Source: Schleiferilactobacillus harbinensis DSM 16991
Lineage (GTDB): Bacteria > Bacillota > Bacilli > Lactobacillales > Lactobacillaceae
DNA: 64,000 nucleotides
Direction of reading: 5' to 3'
Assembly: GCF_000425885.1 (NCBI RefSeq)
Contig: NZ_AUEH01000005.1
Coordinates: 34,507-98,506, forward strand
Program-made: the position numbers and the translations under genes
Notes under the pieces: generated by a model
Database searches by the model: none
What the model was told of the DNA's origin: nothing
Seen by the model: the letters and a program-made list of their open reading frames with translations, nothing else
Shown here: in pieces, positions 52,779-60,966 of the stretch
Numbering within the stretch: the stretch's first letter is position 1
How the letters are laid out: each line of letters begins with the position of its first letter

Positions 52779-53002
52779 TTCTGGCTAATTAATGTGTTGA
52801 ACAATGGTTTTGATCTGGCAGTGTTGGTTGAGGGGGAGGAGAGAACGAATCATTGTAGGACCGCACTAAGAATCGTTGGTTGTCCGAATCAGCTAATGTA
52901 TTAATTCTTATTGCAGCTGTTTCTGGGCATTACTGCAATACATGTGGCTGCTAAGAAATTCGCATCGCAACTCGCAATCTTTTCATCGGGAGGTGGCTCA
53001 TT

Positions 53003-53949
53003 ATGAAACAAACAGCCGCAGAAATTACCGCAGAATCGGAGGACCAATCAGGTCGCGGCGCCGTGCGCAAGAAGCACCCCTGATTTCAGCGCATCCATTA
53101 CCAAACTAAAGGCGATATCGCCGTTGCCACGATCATTGGTGTCAGCTTCGCCCTCTTGTGTCTGATCTTGTTCCTATTCATGATCGGCACATCGTTCTCG
53201 TCCGAAGCCAGTTTGACGGAATATGGCATTCACATTTATTCCCCATAGCTTATCCTTGGCGGCGTACCAAATATTGTTTGAAGGCAAGCAGATCTTCATG
53301 TCCTATGGGGTGACGATCTTTATCACCGTTGTGGGCACCCTCTTGAGCCTGATCCTGAGTGCAATGATGGCCCATCCGCTGTCCACCGGCCGGTTGAAGC
53401 TGGGGAACACCATCAACTTTTTGGTGTACTTCACGACGCTGTTCGGTGCCGGCTTGGTGCCGAGCTGCCTGCTGATCAGCAAGTAGCCGCACATGGATAA
53501 CACCATCTGGGTACTGATCATCCCCGGGGTCATCAGCCCCGGAACATGTTCCTGCTGCGCAACTTCTTTTCTTCCATTCCCCGGTCGCTTTCCGAATCGG
53601 CGGAAATGGATGGCGCGCCAGAAATGACCATTTTGTTCAAGATCATCCTGCCCGTCGCCAAACCGGCGCTGGCCACGATCGGTCTGTTCTCCGCGTTGGG
53701 TTACTGGAATACTTGGTTCGGCGCTTTACTTTACATTTTTGACCCGAACCTGTATCCATTGCAGTTCCTGATCATGAAGAACGTCGAGACCATTCAAGAA
53801 GCGACTCGGCAAGGGGTGCCATTTCCACAGCCAATCTGCCGGATATCGCTGCCAAGATGGACACCGCTGTGGTCGCCATTGGCCCCGTTGTCGTATTCCA
53901 TCCATTTGTCCAGAAATACTTCACTTCTGGTTTGGCGGTGGTGCAGTAG
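53003..53949 (+). pseudogene. LplC-type carbohydrate ABC permease, multiple lesions
   Basis: A recognisable membrane permease spread over several frames. It starts MKQTAAEITAESEDQ behind GGGAGG, stops at TGA 53081-53083, then resumes IHYQTKGDIAVATIIGVSFALLCLILFLFMIGTSFSSEASL. It shifts frame near 53222 to FIPHSLSLAAYQILFEGKQIFMSYGVTIFITVVGT, stops at TAG 53484-53486, shifts near 53537 to FLLRNFFSSIPRSLSESAEMDGAPE (the EAA loop), and shifts again near 53813 to ANLPDIAAKMDTAVVAIGPVVVFHPFVQKYF. At least five inactivating changes. Confidence 0.88.
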
Positions 53950-54022
53950 GCCACGCATCTGAACAATGTCATCTTTTACGAAGGCGCGGGCCTCCGAAAT
54001 TTTTTTTTGGGGGGGAGCAACA

Positions 54023-55342
54023 GTGACAACAAAACGACTAAAATTAGCGTGGAGTATTGGTTGTCCATGCCGTGGCAGAGGGCCCAAAATGATCAAGCCC
54101 GGCCAGCGGCAGTCCAGGCCGCAACCAGCGACGCCGCCTGCAGCCAATTCGGGAAGGTCCTCGATCAACATCTGGCGGTCAAGAAAAACGACTATATCGC
54201 CGTGCGCGCGGCGGCTAACCAGAAACAGATTCATGAAACGGCGTACGATCAAAGCTATCCCAAAGACAAGATCATTGTACGCGGCGGCCACCAGCTGGCC
54301 TTAGCCGGTTTGGTCAAATCGGTAACTGGCCAATACGGATTGCGGATCCAATCTAACGGTACCGCCAAGATGCTGGTGAGTGTCAGCAATGAATCTGGCA
54401 CGGCGTATCAGACGATTGCACTGCCCGATACCCATGGCCAATGGGTGACCCTGGCCTATTCCGATTCAACCGTCCATTCAGCGTAAACCGATTTCTATGC
54501 CGTGATTGGTAATTCGGCCGTCACGGTGGACTTTGCCGCGCTGAAATACTTTAACCAGCCCGGCGGCACCGTTTTGGTCGGTGAGCAAACCGCTTGGTCG
54601 GTGACAATCACCAATGCCACTCGGCAGGAACCAGCCGGAATGATTTTGGCGGCAGATGGCCGCAGTCTGCATTGGCAACCCGCTAAGGTAAGTGTATACG
54701 AGGCGGTGATTGCAGCCGATGACGGCACTACGATCGTGACCAAGACACTCACGCTGAACGTTGTCCAGGATCGCCAAGCAGCCTACGATCAGGTCCATGC
54801 CACCGTCGGCAAAGAGCCCTATTCAACCGACTTCCCGTAAGCTTTGGCGGCTTATTGCACGACGCTTCAACAATCCCACCCTGAGCGACGGCAGCCTGAA
54901 TTATGTCGCTTCTCCAGATATGGTGACCACTTATGTCGGTGATCAGCAGCGAACAATTAATCTCACCCGCCTGCTGGACGACGATCCCGGGTCAACTAAT
55001 GGTGATTTCAAAGCACCCCAGATCTTCGACTTTGGCCCGGACTTCCGCGTGCGGCCGACCTCGTTCATGATCCAAGCCCGCACCGGCTTCCCGCACCGCA
55101 GTCAGGGGACCAATGTTTACGGCTTTTTGGACGGAAAGGCCTGGACGAAGTTGACGGAACACATGACGGATTGCGTGACCATGCCGCAGACCTTCCCAAT
55201 GGGTAAAGACAAGCAGGCCGCTTACCGCTACTTGAAGTTCCAAGTTGACGAACCCGTTTTGCCGACGGATCCGGCTTATCCGGGGGTGATTGATTACGGG
55301 GAGATCCATGTGTTTGGAGAGCGCACGCTGATGACGAAGTGA
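54023..55342 (+). pseudogene. Broken secreted protein with C-terminal discoidin-like domain
   Basis: A GTG at 54023 follows GGGGGGAG and opens VTTKRLKLAWSIG, a signal-peptide start, which shifts frame near 54060. The frame then reads AQNDQARPAAVQAAT onwards and stops at 54484-54486. It continues in frame (TDFYAVIGNSAVTVDFAALKYF) to TAA 54838-54840, and shifts once more near 54867 to NNPTLSDGSLNYVASPDMV and a discoidin-like domain ending at 55342. Family not identified; context suggests a secreted pectin- or arabinan-binding enzyme. At least four lesions. Confidence 0.8.
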
Positions 55343-55367
55343 AGTAAAAGATGACGTATTTGTAGCA

Positions 55368-55413
55368 AACAGCATAGGATCGCTAGAACAATGCGATGCT
55401 ATGCTGTTTTTAT
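55368..55413 (+). terminator. Terminator after broken secreted protein
   Basis: AACAGCATAGGATCGC and GCGATGCTATGCTGTT form a stem with one bulge, followed by TTT. Confidence 0.8.
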
Positions 55414-55556
55414 AGTGACGCGGAAAAGTGAGGGGCAGCGCCAGATGACTAGAACAAAAAAGGACCAATAAAGTTAAATCCAGAAGATGTACGGAACAAA
55501 AATAGAGGGAAGGTCGTCATGTCGGTCTTCTCGTTTAGTAAACGGTTTCCAGTAAA

Positions 55557-55692
55557 ACTTTTCCGGACAAATTGGCATTATATGTGTGTGGAAGTGTTTA
55601 CTTTTACAATAGTCTCGTATATTATATACGGTGTAAGCGCAAACAGAAAGTACGGTATTGAGAATACAGTACCGTTAGTTGTCCGGACAATT
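55557..55692 (+). promoter_or_regulatory. Promoter of sugar ABC operon with two AraR-type operators and cre
   Basis: Operator 1 ACTTTTCCGGACAAAT (55557-55572, 15/16). -35 TTTACT (55597-55602) and -10 TATTAT (55620-55625), spacer 17. cre TGTAAGCGCAAACA (55632-55645), a full consensus match at the likely start point. Operator 2 AGTTGTCCGGACAATT (55677-55692, 16/16). The operators are exactly 120 bp apart, which suits looping. No gene is seen between 55343 and 55780. Confidence 0.78.
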
Positions 55693-55780
55693 GATGGAAA
55701 CAAGGAAAACTCTCAAGATCACTTCGATGAGTTGCGTGCAATCGTCAAAAATTTAGTAAAATTCGAGGAGGAGTTTTGTG

Positions 55781-57064
55781 ATGAAGGGCTGGAAAAAGAT
55801 TGGCCTGACCTTAATGGTCACAGCTACTGCATTAACACTAACGGCATGTGGAGGCGGTTCGTCCAATACCAGTGGGGAATCCAATGGCAAGGTAACCATT
55901 CAGTTCATGCACTGGGGCGGTACCGACACATACAAGGGCGACTATCAAAAGCGGATTGAGGCCTTCGAAAAGGCTAACCCAAAGATCAAGGTTAAGACCA
56001 TCACAGTTGGCGACAACTACGATACCAAGCTGCAGACCATGATTGCCGGGAACAAAGCACCGGATGTTGCCCAGGTAGCCGAAAACGGGACTGGCTTTGC
56101 TTCTAAGAATGCATTTATTGATTTGGATCCTTACATTAAGAAAGACAATCTCGATATGGTTAAGACGTATGGCAATGCGTCTGCGTTGTACAAGTGGAAA
56201 GGCAAGTTTTTCGGTATGCCTGACCGGGGCGGTTCCGGTATTCTTATCTACAACAAGAAGATTTTTGATAAGGCCGGCTTAGCCTATCCGAACGACAAGT
56301 GGACCATGGAAGACTTTTACAAAGCAGCCAAGAAGCTGACCATTGACGGTACTGGCAAAGAAAAGAAGCAATACGGTACGCAGGTCGCTGACTACGTCCT
56401 TGGCTGGGGCGGCGCAATGATGAGCAATGGCGGCTCCGTCATCAATGCTGCCACAAAGAAAGCAACGATCAATTCACCCGAGAACGTGAAGACTTTTGAA
56501 GAGTACAACAAGAACTTCAAGGAATCCAGCATTCCTTACCAAGTTTCTGAAGATAAAGTTAACCGGTTCCAAGGCGGTAAGGTAGCCATGATTCTTGATG
56601 GTATGTGGCAAATTCAACCCAGCATGAAGCTGAAGGGTATGGAGTTTGACATTGCTCCGATGCCCGGCAAGTACACTTGGTCCACTGGTTCTGCCTTGAC
56701 GATTTCTCGGCAGTCCGACAAGGCTCACCAAGATGCGGCTTGGAAGTTTATTAAGTACATGGGTAGTTACAAGGCCCAACAGATTCTGGGCAAGAACTTG
56801 ATGGACTGCCCGGCTAACTTGCAGGTGCTGGATTCTAAGGAATTCCAGAATCAAAAGATCATGGGCAAGACGGTCAATATGGAGGCCATTGCTGAAAACC
56901 AGCGGAAGGTCAAAATTGATGGCATGCTTAAAGGACCGTGGTACGCTGAAGCAATGACGGAAACGTCCAATCAGTTGAAGGAAATGCTTCTTGGTCACCA
57001 AACTCCGGCAGCAACGCTTAAGTCTTTACAATCTAAATTACAGACAATTGTGAATAAGTACTAA
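55781..57064 (+). CDS. Carbohydrate ABC substrate-binding lipoprotein (SBP family 1)
   Basis: 427 aa from the ATG at 55781 (GTG 55778 is an alternative); GAGGAG upstream. Lipobox LTAC (Cys23). Family-1 features: VTIQFMHWGGTDTYKGDYQKRIEAFEKANPKIKV, IAGNKAPDVAQV, and FDIAPMPG-like MEFDIAPMPGKYTWSTGSALTIS. It captures an oligosaccharide, probably arabino- or pectin-derived given the AraR-type operators, and hands it to the two permeases downstream. A hairpin after the gene should give it a higher message level than the permeases. Confidence 0.9.
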   Translation: MKGWKKIGLTLMVTATALTLTACGGGSSNTSGESNGKVTIQFMHWGGTDTYKGDYQKRIEAFEKANPKIKVKTITVGDNYDTKLQTMIAGNKAPDVAQVAENGTGFASKNAFIDLDPYIKKDNLDMVKTYGNASALYKWKGKFFGMPDRGGSGILIYNKKIFDKAGLAYPNDKWTMEDFYKAAKKLTIDGTGKEKKQYGTQVADYVLGWGGAMMSNGGSVINAATKKATINSPENVKTFEEYNKNFKESSIPYQVSEDKVNRFQGGKVAMILDGMWQIQPSMKLKGMEFDIAPMPGKYTWSTGSALTISRQSDKAHQDAAWKFIKYMGSYKAQQILGKNLMDCPANLQVLDSKEFQNQKIMGKTVNMEAIAENQRKVKIDGMLKGPWYAEAMTETSNQLKEMLLGHQTPAATLKSLQSKLQTIVNKY

Positions 57065-57092
57065 GCGTCTGTCTAGCGTGAAGTAAATGGGG

Positions 57093-57121
57093 AGAGATTG
57101 TCGGCAGCTGAGACAATCTCT
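57093..57121 (+). repeat. Intercistronic hairpin after binding-protein gene
   Basis: AGAGATTGTC and GACAATCTCT form a perfect 10-bp stem with a 9-nt loop and no T-run. A likely mRNA 3'-end stabiliser that favours the binding protein. Confidence 0.75.
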
Positions 57122-57151
57122 TCGCATATCTAGTAGAAGGAGTGACTACTC

Positions 57152-58084
57152 ATGGAAGCAACCGAAAGAAAGACAATGGATGAGCGCAACACATCCATGG
57201 CCAAGAAGCGGGAGCGGATGAACCGCAACTGGTTTTTCTTCTTCATATCACCTTGGCTGATCGGTTTTCTATGCCTGACTGCAGGCCCGATGATTTTCTC
57301 GTTCTTTATGAGTTTTACTAACTGGGATTTGATGACTCAGATGAAATTCATTGGTATTCAGAACTATGTCAATTTATTCAAAGATCCGATTTTCTTAACT
57401 TCAATGAAGAACACGTTCTTGTACGCTGCCATCAGTGTACCGTTGAATCTGCTGCTTTCCTTAGGCATGGCGTACTTGTTGAGTTTCCACTTGAAGGGCA
57501 TGCGGTTCTTCCGTACTCTTTATTACCTGCCTGCGATTGTGCCGGCGGTAGCTAGTACCATCCTATTCACCAATATTTTAGCCACCAACGGTTTGCTGAA
57601 CAAAGCATTGAGCTTCATTGGTATTCAAGGGCCGTCCTGGTTGCTGAATAAGAATATCGTTCTGCTGAGCTTCGTGTTCTTGGCGGTATGGGGCGTTGGG
57701 GCGACCATGGTTTTGCTGCTCTCCTCCATCAATAGTATCGATGACGCCATGTACGAGTCAGCGACACTGGACGGAGCAACACGGATGCAGATGTTCGTGC
57801 ATATTACATTGCCCCAGATTTCGCCGGTCATCTTCTTCAACTTGATCACCGGGATTATCGGGTCCTTGCAAACTTTCACCCAGGTTTACTTGATGACTAA
57901 AGGTGGACCGGATAACGCCAGTCAAATGATCGTGCCTTATCTGTATACCAACGCCTTTTCATATTACCGGATGGGATACGCGTCAGCGATGGCTTGGGTA
58001 TTGTTCTTCGTCATCTTGATCCTGTCGGTTATCGTACTGAAGTCATCCAGCGCGTGGGTATTCTATGAACAGGAGGTTAAATAA
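57152..58084 (+). CDS. Sugar ABC permease 1 (UgpA/LacF type)
   Basis: 310 aa, six membrane helices. GAAGGAG precedes the ATG. The EAA-type coupling loop is YESATLDGATRMQMFVHITLPQISPVIFFNLI. Start region NWFFFFISPWLIGFLCLTAGPMIFSFFMSFTNWDL is typical. Two nucleotides separate it from the second permease. No ATPase gene is present, so the system must borrow a shared MsmK-type ATPase encoded elsewhere. Confidence 0.92.
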   Translation: MEATERKTMDERNTSMAKKRERMNRNWFFFFISPWLIGFLCLTAGPMIFSFFMSFTNWDLMTQMKFIGIQNYVNLFKDPIFLTSMKNTFLYAAISVPLNLLLSLGMAYLLSFHLKGMRFFRTLYYLPAIVPAVASTILFTNILATNGLLNKALSFIGIQGPSWLLNKNIVLLSFVFLAVWGVGATMVLLLSSINSIDDAMYESATLDGATRMQMFVHITLPQISPVIFFNLITGIIGSLQTFTQVYLMTKGGPDNASQMIVPYLYTNAFSYYRMGYASAMAWVLFFVILILSVIVLKSSSAWVFYEQEVK

Positions 58085-58086
58085 AC

Positions 58087-58956
58087 ATGCTCGATCGAAA
58101 AATGAAGTGGTATCACAAGCTGTTTATTTACGTTGTTCTGTGTGCGATTGGCTTCGTCCTGTTTGCCCCGTTCATGTATATGATTTCAATCTCTCTGGCC
58201 GGCAAACAGACCAACGCTGTTCAAAACTTCAGTTTCTTCCCTAAAGAATTTTATTGGCAGAACTACCGGACACTGTTTGGCAACATGTTCGGCGGTGAAT
58301 ATCCGATTGGGACTTGGTTCCTGAACACGTTGTTCGTCGTGGTGTTGAGTATTATCGGTCAGATGTGGTCCAGTTCTTTCGTGGCCTACGGTTTCGCTAA
58401 AATGCAGTACAAGCATAAGAATGGCTTCTTCCTGTTACTGCTGACAACCATGATGCTACCTGGTCAAATCACTTTGATTCCTGTATTCATCATCTTCCGT
58501 AACTTGGGCCTGTACAATACATTGTGGCCGCTGATTATTCCGCAGTTCTTCGGCTCGGCGTACAACATCTTCTTCACGCGGCAATTCATGACCGCTATTC
58601 CTGGCGAACTATACGAAGCTGCTGAATTGGATGGGCTGAATTACTTCGGCATTTACCGCAAAATCGTGCTTCCCCTGGTTATGCCGGCATTAGCGGCGAT
58701 CGCAATTTTCACGTTCAACTGGGCGTGGGGCGATCTGATGGGTCCGTTGATTTATGTGTCAGATTCAAGCAAGTTTACGCTCGCCTTAGGGGCAGCCAAC
58801 TTGTCCGCAGCGACCAACCCCAGTGGTACGATCAATACCTCGCTGGTTATGGCCCTGTCCTTCTGCTTGTCCATCCCACAGATCGTCATCTACTTCTGGG
58901 GTCAGAAGTACCTGTTCAATCTCAACTTGGGCTTGGGTAACAGCGGGAGCAAATAA
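58087..58956 (+). CDS. Sugar ABC permease 2 (UgpE/LacG type)
   Basis: 289 aa, six membrane helices; site AGGAGG inside the end of the previous gene. The coupling loop reads ELYEAAELDGLNYFGIYRKIVLPLVMPALAAIAIFTFNWAW. Pairs with permease 1 to form the membrane channel of the importer. Confidence 0.92.
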   Translation: MLDRKMKWYHKLFIYVVLCAIGFVLFAPFMYMISISLAGKQTNAVQNFSFFPKEFYWQNYRTLFGNMFGGEYPIGTWFLNTLFVVVLSIIGQMWSSSFVAYGFAKMQYKHKNGFFLLLLTTMMLPGQITLIPVFIIFRNLGLYNTLWPLIIPQFFGSAYNIFFTRQFMTAIPGELYEAAELDGLNYFGIYRKIVLPLVMPALAAIAIFTFNWAWGDLMGPLIYVSDSSKFTLALGAANLSAATNPSGTINTSLVMALSFCLSIPQIVIYFWGQKYLFNLNLGLGNSGSK

Positions 58957-58994
58957 TCTTGTCCTGCGCGTTAAAAAAGTAAGGAGTAATCGCC

Positions 58995-59669
58995 ATGCAT
59001 CACCAAGAATTCATGTACAAGCTTTACCACTATTCAAGTTACCTCAATTACATTATCTGGATATTTGAAGTGAATGCGTTGATGCTCGTGCTGAATACAC
59101 CGCTCATTTTAGCGGCGATTGGTTTCCGCTTGAGTGTGGCGACTCTACTGCTCTACGTGGTGTGCACCTTGCCCGCTGGGCCAGCGCTATACGCTGGCTT
59201 GTCCGCATTGGCGCACGCCGACACAAATAATGGTGTGGTGAAATCGTTCTTCCGAGCCCTCAAGGAGAAAGGTCTGACCATCCTCAAATGGTCAGCCATC
59301 CCAGTCAGTGTGATCTGGTTAATGCTCTTCAACCTCTCTGTGACGGGGAAGATTGGCAGCATGGAACTGCTGTGGTGGCTGAATGTTGTTTTGCTCGCTG
59401 TGGCAGCGGCGTTCACAGTCAATGTAGTTATTGTCCTTGTGTCGTGGCCGCTATCGGTTAAGGATGCCGCAATTCTCACGTTGAAACTGAGCGTCGTTAA
59501 GTCGTTCCGTTATTACATGAACCTGATTATCATCGTTGGGACTTTCATTTTACTGAAGCTGTTTCCGGTGTATATCGTACTGTTTGGTCCGGCACTAGCT
59601 TTACTGCTGTGCAAGGTGAACTTCCAACCGGTCGTTGATTACGTTAATAATCGGCCGGAAAATAAGTAA
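58995..59669 (+). CDS. DUF624 (YesL-like) membrane protein
   Basis: 224 aa with five or six hydrophobic segments: YLNYIIWIFEVNALMLVLNTPLIL at the start, then TLPAGPALYAGLSALAHA, the conserved DUF624 segment. AAGGAG precedes the ATG. YesL-like proteins are found inside operons for rhamnogalacturonan and other plant-glycan ABC importers. Their role is unknown but possibly accessory to the permease. Co-transcribed with the importer. Confidence 0.88.
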   Translation: MHHQEFMYKLYHYSSYLNYIIWIFEVNALMLVLNTPLILAAIGFRLSVATLLLYVVCTLPAGPALYAGLSALAHADTNNGVVKSFFRALKEKGLTILKWSAIPVSVIWLMLFNLSVTGKIGSMELLWWLNVVLLAVAAAFTVNVVIVLVSWPLSVKDAAILTLKLSVVKSFRYYMNLIIIVGTFILLKLFPVYIVLFGPALALLLCKVNFQPVVDYVNNRPENK

Positions 59670-59678
59670 TATGTATTG

Positions 59679-59709
59679 CCCCGCAGTAATCTGGCGGGGT
59701 ATTTTTCTG
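59679..59709 (+). terminator. Terminator after DUF624 gene
   Basis: CCCCGC-AGTAATCT-GGCGGGG followed by TATTTTTC. Confidence 0.75.
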
Positions 59710-60963
59710 GTCAAAAAAGTAATCTTGACAATAGACCAACCAGGTAATTTCAGCGTGGAGATCAATAAGGATCGGTTCCACAATCTGTACGTATTTGCTG
59801 GGGGCATTGAAGAGGCACCGGCGCGGGATGCGCCTGGGATTTTGCACAATACGATTGGCAACAGTGCTAATGATCAAATCGCGGCGCAACCAGTTAATCG
59901 ACTCGTATACGTGGATCCAGGCGTGTACTACATCGGTAGTTACATCTGGGAGATTCCCAGTGATACGCGGGTGTATCTGGCTCCTGGGGCCGTCTTGATG
60001 GGCGGTTTAGCGATTCGCCAAGCCCGCAATGTGCATATTTTTGGCCGCGGAGTCGTTTATCAGGGCCATCTTGATCCGTATTATTATGCCGACGGGTTGA
60101 CCATTGACCATGCCACCGACGTCTCCATTGCACTACACGATTGCCATGGGCGGCAGTGACGGAATCACGATTGATAACGTGAAGACCTTCAGCTGTTTAG
60201 TCTGGTCGGATGGCTTTGACATGATGAGCTGCAGTCATGTCACGATTCGCCGATCTTTCCTGCGGACGTCGGATGACTGCATTGCTATCTATGGCAGTCG
60301 CTTCACCAATTACGGCGACAGCCATGATGTGACCGTAACGGATTGCGTACTCTGGGCAGACGTGGCGCACCCGATGAATATGGGTACCCACGGCGATGCG
60401 GTCCACGATGGCGACGTCATCGAAAATATCCGTTTCGAAAACATCGACGTCCTGGATCAGCACGAATTTCAATCCAATTATCTGGGCGTGATGGCGTTGA
60501 ATCCAGGGGACAAGAATACGATCCACAATGTGATGTTCAAGAATATTCGCATTGATGCCCTCGAACACGGACGCGTTTTCGATGTTGAGGTGAAATACAA
60601 CAAGGATTACAACCCGGCCCCAGGCCGGCTGATCGAAAATATTACCTTTGAGTATATTCACATCACCTCTGGTCCGGGGGAAGAAGTTTCCCTGGTGGCT
60701 GGGTATGACTCCACGCATCCGGTACGGGATATTCTGTTCAAGGATATTTATCGAGATGGGGGAAAAGTTGCTGATCTTTCCGCCGCAAATATTTACGTTG
60801 GTGATTACATGAGTCAAATACGAATTGTGCAGAAAAAGACCTGGCCTGCCGCAGCTGTCATCCAGCTGTTTAGCTCGGCTATTTACCCAGTATCAGAAGT
60901 AAACATAATATCATGTCAAAACGTCCAAGCCAGGCTGGTGTCTCAGTCTGATTTGGACGTTTT
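59706..60963 (+). pseudogene. GH28-like polygalacturonase, 5'-truncated and frameshifted
   Basis: Right-handed beta-helix GH28-like enzyme. The readable protein begins abruptly within the N-terminal domain (VKKVILTIDQPGNFSVEINKDRFHNLYVFAGGIEE), without about 100 residues normally before it and without a credible start. At about 60125 the frame shifts: ATDVSI in one frame, PLHYTIAMGGSDGITIDNVKTF in another, as if a short non-multiple-of-three deletion removed the intervening strand. Beyond it, SDGFDMMSCSHVTIRRSFLRTSDDCIAIYGSR holds the catalytic Asp-Asp pair. It would have cleaved galacturonans imported by the adjacent ABC system. Confidence 0.85.
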
Positions 60964-60966
60964 GGT

